Of a DNA stretch of 11,704 bases, positions 6,905 through 11,704 are shown piece by piece. A model generated the notes under the pieces. It did not search any database. It worked only from the letters and a program-made list of their open reading frames with translations, and was not told the DNA's origin. This DNA is from Anaerolineae bacterium. Lineage in GTDB: Bacteria > Chloroflexota > Anaerolineae > J102. The position numbers were made by a program, and so were the translations under genes. The DNA lies in assembly GCA_015493675.1 (NCBI GenBank), contig WGCR01000610.1, forward strand, positions 1 through 11,704. Reading direction: 5' to 3'. How positions within the stretch are numbered: the first letter of the stretch is position 1; every line of letters starts with the position of its first letter.

Positions 6905-6911
6905 ATAGATG

Positions 6912-8054
<1,143 letters not shown>

Positions 8055-8090
8055 TGAAGAAAATCCTGATTTGGAGGTGGGCGTGGCAGA

Positions 8091-8126
8091 GACCTTGAAA
8101 GTCTGCGAGACATTTCAAGGTCTTTT
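8091..8126. repeat. Long perfect hairpin between the C26 hydrolase gene and queA
   Basis: GACCTTGAAA (8091-8100) pairs with TTTCAAGGTC (8113-8122). Inside it GTCT (8101-8104) pairs with AGAC (8108-8111) around the loop GCG, leaving one bulged A (8112). On the plus strand it is followed by TTTT, but no plus-strand gene ends here; on the minus strand, in the direction of the flanking genes, it has no good T-run. CTGCGAGAC recurs 36 bp later (8103-8111 and 8139-8147). It may be an interspersed hairpin repeat or a processing site rather than a simple terminator. Confidence 0.75.
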
Positions 8127-8154
8127 GATGAAGCAAACCTGCGAGACGTTACCC

Positions 8155-8859
8155 CTATCGTCCGGTTTTTGCCGCCGCAATCAGAGCTGTGAACAGGTTC
8201 CGTTGCTCCGGGCCCAGCTCATACAGGCGCTCGGGATGCCATTGCACGCCGATGTAGTAGGGATGGTCGGGCATTTCCAGGGCTTCGACCGTGCCATCCT
8301 CAGCCCAGGCCGTCGCCCGCAGGCCCGGCGCCAGGTTGTCGGCGGGCACGGCCTGATGGTGGTAGGTATTGACCACAGCGCCGGGGTTGACGCGCAATGT
8401 CCGGGCCAGAAGGCTGTCGGGGGCCACCTGCACAGGATGCTGCGTGGGCGGGCCCTCGAAGGTGTTGGCCACCTGCGCGTGCCCCTCGATGTGCTGGATG
8501 AGGCCGCCGCCCAGAGCGATGTTCATCACCTGGATGCCGCGGCAAATGCCCAGCAGAGGCTTGCCCGTTTCCGCGGCGCGGCGGGCGATGGCCAGTTCCA
8601 GCTCATCTCGGGCCTCCTGCACAGAGTCCATCAGCGTGCCGTCCGGCTCCTGCCCGAAACGCCGGGGATGCACATCGCCGCCGCCGGTGAGAATGACGCC
8701 ATCCAGCGTCGGGCAGAGCGTGTCCAGGTTCGAGTCGGGATAAACGGGCACGGGCTCACCGCCCGCCATGACGATGGCGTACCAATAGGTCGTGCGCCAT
8801 TTCAGAAAGAATTCGCGGGTGCGGTTCTTGAATGTGTATCCGATGCGGGGAGTAGTCAT
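8155..8859 (-). CDS. Class I glutamine-amidotransferase-like hydrolase, peptidase C26 / PuuD type
   Basis: The 234-residue protein has the catalytic triad of class I amidotransferase hydrolases: the nucleophile Cys106 in LLGICRGIQ (102-110), and His208 with Glu210 in VQWHPE (205-210). An LTGGGDVHP segment (57-65) and NTYHHQAV (164-171) are typical of the gamma-glutamyl-gamma-aminobutyrate hydrolase group (peptidase C26), which cleaves gamma-glutamyl amides of GABA and related amines. No synthetase domain is fused or adjacent, and no other putrescine-pathway gene is in the window, so the true substrate is open. The gene lies between ruvB and queA on the same strand. The ATG at 8859 places family similarity (IGYT) at residue 6. 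Confidence 0.87.
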   Translation of the reverse strand: MTTPRIGYTFKNRTREFFLKWRTTYWYAIVMAGGEPVPVYPDSNLDTLCPTLDGVILTGGGDVHPRRFGQEPDGTLMDSVQEARDELELAIARRAAETGKPLLGICRGIQVMNIALGGGLIQHIEGHAQVANTFEGPPTQHPVQVAPDSLLARTLRVNPGAVVNTYHHQAVPADNLAPGLRATAWAEDGTVEALEMPDHPYYIGVQWHPERLYELGPEQRNLFTALIAAAKTGR

Positions 8860-8964
8860 CAGTTATCAGGAAATGTCAGGCTGTTTTGGATATCAAGGGA
8901 CAAAACGGTTGGATTGGAGAAGCCCGCCGGGTCGTGAATCCGTCCTGAAGAGCAATGCTCCCGA

Positions 8965-8983
8965 GCCGGATGCGTCATCCGGC
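8965..8983 (-). other. Perfect hairpin downstream of ruvB
   Basis: GCCGGATG (8965-8972) and CATCCGGC (8976-8983) form a perfect 8-bp, GC-rich stem around the loop CGT (minus-strand loop ACG), 16 bp past the ruvB stop. A second small palindrome GAGCAATGCTC lies at 8950-8960. No T-run follows on the minus strand, so it may stabilise or process the mRNA 3' end rather than terminate by itself. Confidence 0.55.
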
Positions 8984-8999
8984 GGCGTTTGCGCTAATT

Positions 9000-10025
9000 T
9001 CAAAACAGAGCGGCCTGGGCAGGGCCGTCTTCGGCGGTGTAGGGATAGCCCAGGTGGGTGTAGGCCCGGCGTGTGGCCACGCGTCCGCGCGGGGTGCGTT
9101 CCAGAAAGCCCAGTTGCAGCAGATAAGGCTCCACCACATCCATAATCGTGTCCGATTCCTCGCTGACCGATGCGGCCAGGGTGTCCAGGCCCACAGGACC
9201 GCCGCCGAATTTGGTGATGATGGCTTCCAATACCGTGCGATCCAGGCTGTCCAGGCCCAAAGCGTCGATCTCCAATAGGTTCAGCGCTGCCTCGGCCACA
9301 TCTTGTGTGATCATGCCCTGCGCCCGCACCTGCGCGAAATCCCGCACGCGGCGGAAGAGGCGCAGGGCCACGCGGGGCGTGCCCCGGGCCCGCTGAGCGA
9401 TGACTCGCACGCCATCTTCGTCGTAGGGCGTCTGGGTGAGCTCGCACGCCCGGCGCACGATGCGCTCCAGCGATGGGACATCGTAGAAATCGAAGCGCAG
9501 CACTACGCCGAACCGGGCCCGCAGGGGCGAAGTCAGCAGCGCCAGCCGGGTGGTGGCCCCGACCACGGTGAATCGGGGCAGCTTCAGGCGGATGTTGCGG
9601 GCGCTGGGGCCCTTGCCGATGATGATATCCAGGGCAAAGTCCTCCATGGCCGGATACAGGATCTCCTCCACCGCCCGCCCCAGCCGATGAATTTCATCGA
9701 TGAAGAGGATGTCGCCCTTGCGCAAATTGGTGAGAATCGCAGCCAGATCCCCCGCCCGCTCGATGGCTGGCCCCGCGGTCACTTTCAGATTCACCCCCAT
9801 CTCATTGGCCACAATGTGGGCGATGGTGGTCTTGCCCAGGCCGGGCGGGCCATAAAGCAATACATGATCCAGCGTCTCCTCCCGATGACGGGCTGCTTCG
9901 ATCAGGATTTCGAGATTGTTGCGCACCTTGTCCTGGCCATAGAGCTCATCCAGACGTTTGATGCGCAGGGCCGCATCCAGACTGTCGGTGGGCTGGGCAT
10001 TGGGATCGATCGGGCGTTCGGGCAT
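9000..10025 (-). CDS. ruvB: Holliday junction branch-migration DNA helicase RuvB
   Basis: RuvB is the hexameric AAA+ motor that drives branch migration of Holliday junctions held by RuvA. The 341 residues have the family's usual length. The N-terminal segment RIKRLDELYGQDKVRNNL (21-38) leads to Walker A GPPGLGKTT (59-67), Walker B LFIDEIHR (107-114), sensor I GATTR (156-160) and the arginine-finger region LTSPLRARFG (164-173). Sensor II is in GTPRVALRL (215-223). The winged-helix DNA-binding domain (about 255-330) includes GGGPVGLDTLAASVSEE (274-290) and GFLERTPRGRVATRRAY (306-322). Neither ruvA nor ruvC is adjacent in the window. The ATG at 10025 lacks a Shine-Dalgarno but follows a good -10 box with a leader of about 50 nt. 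Confidence 0.97.
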   Translation of the reverse strand: MPERPIDPNAQPTDSLDAALRIKRLDELYGQDKVRNNLEILIEAARHREETLDHVLLYGPPGLGKTTIAHIVANEMGVNLKVTAGPAIERAGDLAAILTNLRKGDILFIDEIHRLGRAVEEILYPAMEDFALDIIIGKGPSARNIRLKLPRFTVVGATTRLALLTSPLRARFGVVLRFDFYDVPSLERIVRRACELTQTPYDEDGVRVIAQRARGTPRVALRLFRRVRDFAQVRAQGMITQDVAEAALNLLEIDALGLDSLDRTVLEAIITKFGGGPVGLDTLAASVSEESDTIMDVVEPYLLQLGFLERTPRGRVATRRAYTHLGYPYTAEDGPAQAALF

Positions 10026-10080
10026 GAGAAAAACAATGGAAGAATGTGATGAGGCGTTGCAGGGAGGATTGGTAAGAGTT

Positions 10081-10109
10081 ATTATAGCCGGTCGTTTGTT
10101 CTACAACAA
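10081..10109 (-). promoter_or_regulatory. Promoter of ruvB
   Basis: On the minus strand TTGTTG (10109-10104) and a perfect TATAAT (10086-10081) are spaced by exactly 17 nt. The predicted start near 10074 leaves about 50 nt of leader before the ATG at 10025. Confidence 0.6.
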
Positions 10110-10139
10110 GTCAGCAACAAGTTTTCATCTATCGCCAGC

Positions 10140-10169
10140 TTGACGAAATATGCTTTTTTATGGTAAAAC
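10140..10169 (+). promoter_or_regulatory. Possible promoter of the DksA-like gene
   Basis: TTGACG (10140-10145) and TAAAAC (10164-10169) are 18 nt apart. The -35 is strong (5 of 6) and the -10 moderate (4 of 6). A start near 10176 would give a leader of about 120 nt that includes all three inverted repeats listed for this gap. Confidence 0.35.
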
Positions 10170-10180
10170 ATTGCGCCGAA

Positions 10181-10214
10181 ATCATTGGTTTCTCAAAGAC
10201 GAAAGGCCAATGAT
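10181..10214 (+). other. Leader inverted repeat 1 upstream of the DksA-like gene
   Basis: ATCATTGG (10181-10188) is perfectly complementary to CCAATGAT (10207-10214). TTTC (10189-10192) can pair with GAAA (10201-10204) across a GG bulge, leaving the loop TCAAAGAC. No T-run follows, so it is not a normal terminator. Confidence 0.55.
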
Positions 10215-10228
10215 ACGAACTTAAACCA

Positions 10229-10262
10229 ATCCCTCGGATAGAAAATGCCAGTTATGAGGGAT
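10229..10262 (+). other. Leader inverted repeat 2 upstream of the DksA-like gene
   Basis: ATCCCTC (10229-10235) is perfectly complementary to GAGGGAT (10256-10262), enclosing a 20-nt loop. It stands between two other inverted repeats in the same leader. Confidence 0.45.
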
Positions 10263-10267
10263 GTTTG

Positions 10268-10284
10268 GGGAATATGATATTCCC
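10268..10284 (+). promoter_or_regulatory. 17-bp perfect palindrome next to the Shine-Dalgarno of the DksA-like gene
   Basis: GGGAATAT-G-ATATTCCC is a perfect odd palindrome ending 2 nt before the AGGAGG ribosome site. As DNA it could be an operator for a dimeric repressor; as RNA the one-base centre forces a shorter stem that would sit against the ribosome site. Which applies is not decided by the sequence. Confidence 0.6.
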
Positions 10285-10286
10285 GC

Positions 10287-10292
10287 AGGAGG
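10287..10292 (+). promoter_or_regulatory. Consensus Shine-Dalgarno of the DksA-like gene
   Basis: AGGAGG, 6 nt before the ATG at 10299, is the strongest ribosome site in the window and fixes the start of the gene. Confidence 0.85.
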
Positions 10293-10298
10293 ATAGTA

Positions 10299-10691
10299 AT
10301 GTTGGATGCCCAATTTATCGAACACAACAAGCAGGTTTTGATTCACGAGCAAGAAAGATTGCATGAAGACATTCAACTTCTGAAACAAACGCTGAAGAAT
10401 GAAGTGGATGTTGATATCGAGGAAGGCGATCCTGAGATCATCGAGCGGGAGAAAAGTGCGACGCTGCTGGAAGCCCTTGAGGCCAAGATGGCGGCCATCG
10501 AGCACGCCCTGAAGATTATTGCGGCGGATCAGTATGGCATTTGTGAGCGTTGCGGTGCGGAAATCCCCAAAGAACGGCTGGAAGTGAAGCCGGAAGCGAC
10601 GTTGTGCGTTAAATGCCAGGGCGAGGTTGAGCGGATGCTGCGACGGGGGATGAATCCGCAGCGCACCCGCTGGCATTTCCCTGTGGAGTAG
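10299..10691 (+). CDS. DksA/TraR-family C4 zinc-finger protein
   Basis: The 130-residue protein has an N-terminal helical hairpin (about 8-35 and 46-75, rich in Glu, Lys and Leu and likely a coiled coil) and a C4 zinc finger with C82 and C85 in ICERCG (81-86) and C103 and C106 in LCVKCQ (102-107). This is the layout of DksA/TraR proteins, which enter the RNA polymerase secondary channel and adjust initiation, in DksA together with ppGpp. The tip segment reads EEGDPEIIERE (41-51) and lacks the clear D-x-x-D-x-A of DksA, so true DksA function is uncertain. The tail RTRWHFPVE (122-130) is distinctive and of unknown meaning. The gene stands alone between its structured leader and the upp region. 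Confidence 0.85.
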   Translation: MLDAQFIEHNKQVLIHEQERLHEDIQLLKQTLKNEVDVDIEEGDPEIIEREKSATLLEALEAKMAAIEHALKIIAADQYGICERCGAEIPKERLEVKPEATLCVKCQGEVERMLRRGMNPQRTRWHFPVE

Positions 10692-10857
10692 TCTTGGGGC
10701 GTGGTTCAAGTTTTGGGGGGAAGTATGCTGTTCCTTGTCTGTAACCAGCTCTCGCACCCTGCCACTGCACGGGACTCAAAGTCCGACTCAAAGCTGAAAA
10801 TTGGCTTCAGACGAATCTCATCTGCATCCTGCCGCGATTTTGTGGTCCTGGCTGTGG

Positions 10858-10886
10858 TTGACGATTCCCAAAGCTGGCGTTACAAT
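10858..10886 (+). promoter_or_regulatory. Promoter of upp
   Basis: TTGACG (10858-10863) and TACAAT (10881-10886) are spaced by exactly 17 nt, each matching 5 of 6 consensus bases. The predicted start near 10893 leaves about 70 nt before the upp ATG. The -10 lies inside the left arm and loop of the terminator hairpin at 10870-10904. Confidence 0.65.
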
Positions 10887-10911
10887 CTGTGTAATGTCAG
10901 CTTTTTTATTT
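10870..10911 (+). terminator. Intrinsic terminator after the DksA-like gene, superposed on the upp promoter
   Basis: AAAGCTGGCGTTACA (10870-10884) pairs with TGTAATGTCAGCTTT (10890-10904), with two G-U wobbles, around the loop ATCTG. Six T (10902-10907), then ATTT, follow. It would end transcripts coming from the DksA-like gene about 215 nt past its stop codon. A transcript begun at the predicted upp start contains only the right arm and would escape it. Confidence 0.8.
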
Positions 10912-10963
10912 CCGATAACATGGCCTTCTGGCCTCCCATTCATTTCGCGCGGGGAAAACGCAA

Positions 10964-11617
10964 ATGGCTAAAGTACACGTTTCAACACACCCCCTCATTC
11001 AGCATAAAGTCACGATTCTGCGAGAGAAGGATACAGATTCCCTGCAATTTCGAAATCTGATCCGAGAGATTACCATTCTTTTGGCCTATGAGGCCACCAT
11101 GGATTTGGAGTTGAAGCCTATCAAGGTGCAAACGCCTCTGGCGGAAGCCGAAGGCTTCGAGCTGCAAGAACGCATCGGATTGGTGCCGATTCTGCGGGCG
11201 GGTTTGGGCATGGTCAACGGCATTTGGGAGTTGGTGCCACAGGCCGAGGTTTGGCACATCGGGCTTTATCGGGATGAGCATACGCTGAAGCCGGTGGAGT
11301 ATTATAACAAGCTGCCGGTGGCGCCCACAGTGCAAGTAGTGCTGGTGCTGGATCCGATGCTGGCGACGGGGGGCTCCGCCATCGCCACCGTGGATATTCT
11401 CAAACGCTGGGGCGCAAATCGCATCAAGTATCTGGGCATTATCGGCGCGCCCGAGGGCGTGAAAGCGCTGTCCGAAGCGCATCCTGACGTGGATATCTAC
11501 CTTTCCTGCCTGGATAAGCATCTGACGCCCGAGCCTGAGAAGCCGGGCGATCCGCCCAAAGGTTTCATTGTTCCTGGCCTGGGCGATGCGGGCGATCGAC
11601 AGTTTGGCACTGCCTGA
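10964..11617 (+). CDS. upp: Uracil phosphoribosyltransferase
   Basis: Upp converts uracil and PRPP to UMP and pyrophosphate in pyrimidine salvage in the cytosol. The 217 residues show the N-terminal HPLIQHKVTILR (9-20), the FRNLIREI segment (29-36), GLVPILRAGLGMV (72-84), the PRPP-binding loop VLDPMLATGGSA (128-139) and the uracil-site segment GFIVPGLGDAGDRQFGT (200-216). These are all standard for the family. It is slightly longer than the usual 208-210 because of a Pro-rich insertion (189-198). There is no strong Shine-Dalgarno before the ATG at 10964, but the family N-terminus begins there. The dCMP deaminase gene follows after 12 bp, so the two probably form one pyrimidine-salvage transcript. 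Confidence 0.97.
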   Translation: MAKVHVSTHPLIQHKVTILREKDTDSLQFRNLIREITILLAYEATMDLELKPIKVQTPLAEAEGFELQERIGLVPILRAGLGMVNGIWELVPQAEVWHIGLYRDEHTLKPVEYYNKLPVAPTVQVVLVLDPMLATGGSAIATVDILKRWGANRIKYLGIIGAPEGVKALSEAHPDVDIYLSCLDKHLTPEPEKPGDPPKGFIVPGLGDAGDRQFGTA

Positions 11618-11619
11618 GG
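11616..11619 (+). promoter_or_regulatory. Shine-Dalgarno of the dCMP deaminase gene, overlapping the upp stop
   Basis: GAGG overlaps the upp TGA stop (11615-11617) and lies 10 nt before the ATG at 11630. This supports co-translation with upp and fixes the start of the last gene. Confidence 0.55.
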
Positions 11620-11629
11620 TTTGCCGATT

Positions 11630-11704
11630 ATGAGCAATCGACCCAGCTGGGATGAATACTTTATGGACATCGCCCTGAAGGTGGCCGAGCGCGGCACCTG
11701 CGAT
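11630..11704 (+). CDS. dCMP deaminase / ComE operon protein 2-like deaminase (5' end, cut by window edge)
   Basis: Twenty-five codons are visible. The N-terminus, RPSWDEYFMDIALKVAERGTCD (4-25, read here as PSWDEYFMDIA then a helix ending in GTCD), matches the start of deoxycytidylate deaminases, whose W-D-x-Y-F-M-x-I-A opening is well conserved. The zinc-binding H-A-E and P-C-x-x-C motifs would lie beyond the edge and cannot be confirmed. The enzyme makes dUMP from dCMP for dTTP synthesis, which suits its place directly behind upp. Confidence 0.8.
   Translation, partial: MSNRPSWDEYFMDIALKVAERGTCD

Noticed and set aside
8965..8983. REP-like element, because GCCGGATG...CATCCGGC recalls enterobacterial REP sequences.
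   Set aside because: Only the stem word is alike; there is no second REP unit and nothing else in the window suggests an enterobacterium.
10245..10277. Ten-codon leader peptide (MPVMRDVWGI) before the DksA-like gene.
   Set aside because: It has no ribosome site and no run of regulatory codons, and it overlaps two inverted repeats; chance is the simpler reading.
10771..10793. A tRNA-Leu-like anticodon arm, GGACT-CAA-AGTCC, followed by a second GACTCAAAG.
   Set aside because: No acceptor stem, D arm or T arm can be found around it on either strand; it is a short hairpin and a 12-bp-spaced direct repeat.
10701..11060. Open frame of 119 codons between the DksA-like gene and upp.
   Set aside because: It covers the terminator and promoter of this gap and overlaps the first third of upp in another frame, with no recognisable sequence.

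Overview
This 11.7 kb window reads as bacterial chromosome, mostly housekeeping and ordinary accessory genes, with a type II restriction-modification module at the left edge. The protein styles, the mixed moderate-to-high GC, and the pairing of an uracil phosphoribosyltransferase gene with a dCMP deaminase gene behind a DksA/TraR-type zinc-finger gene suggest a member of the Chloroflexota (Anaerolineae-like). That assignment is inference; no rRNA or other phylogenetic marker is present.

Layout. 1-1899 (minus): an amino-methyltransferase gene followed at 9 bp by the 5' part of a restriction endonuclease gene whose protein resembles NgoMIV; the endonuclease runs off the left edge. 2032-3099 (plus): a CaCA-family cation/Ca2+ exchanger. 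3063-5276 (minus): a Cys/Met-metabolism PLP enzyme followed by a PAPS-type sulfotransferase; the sulfotransferase gene overlaps the 3' end of the exchanger gene tail to tail. 5452-5811 (plus): a small DUF1294 membrane protein. 5817-10025 (minus): ruvB, a class I glutamine-amidotransferase-like hydrolase (peptidase C26/PuuD type), queA with a textbook intrinsic terminator, and a polyprenyl-phosphate type GT2 glycosyltransferase. 10299-11704 (plus): a DksA/TraR-family protein behind a structured leader, then upp and the start of a dCMP deaminase gene.

How they work together. The first two genes form a self-contained R-M system. The methyltransferase appears to be made from a promoter that places the transcript start at its own AUG, while the endonuclease is translated from a Shine-Dalgarno that overlaps the methyltransferase stop codon. 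upp and the dCMP deaminase form a pyrimidine salvage pair. ruvB and queA recall the ruvB-queA neighbourhood known from many bacteria, here split by the C26 hydrolase gene.

No stretch without a gene exceeds 300 bases. The two largest gaps (10026-10298 and 10692-10963) hold promoters, three inverted repeats and an intrinsic terminator that overlaps the probable upp promoter. I see no rRNA, tRNA, CRISPR array, transposase or integrase. I did not find convincing evidence of a wholly new system; the features most worth checking are the R-M pairing, the structured leader of the DksA-like gene and the terminator/promoter overlap before upp.
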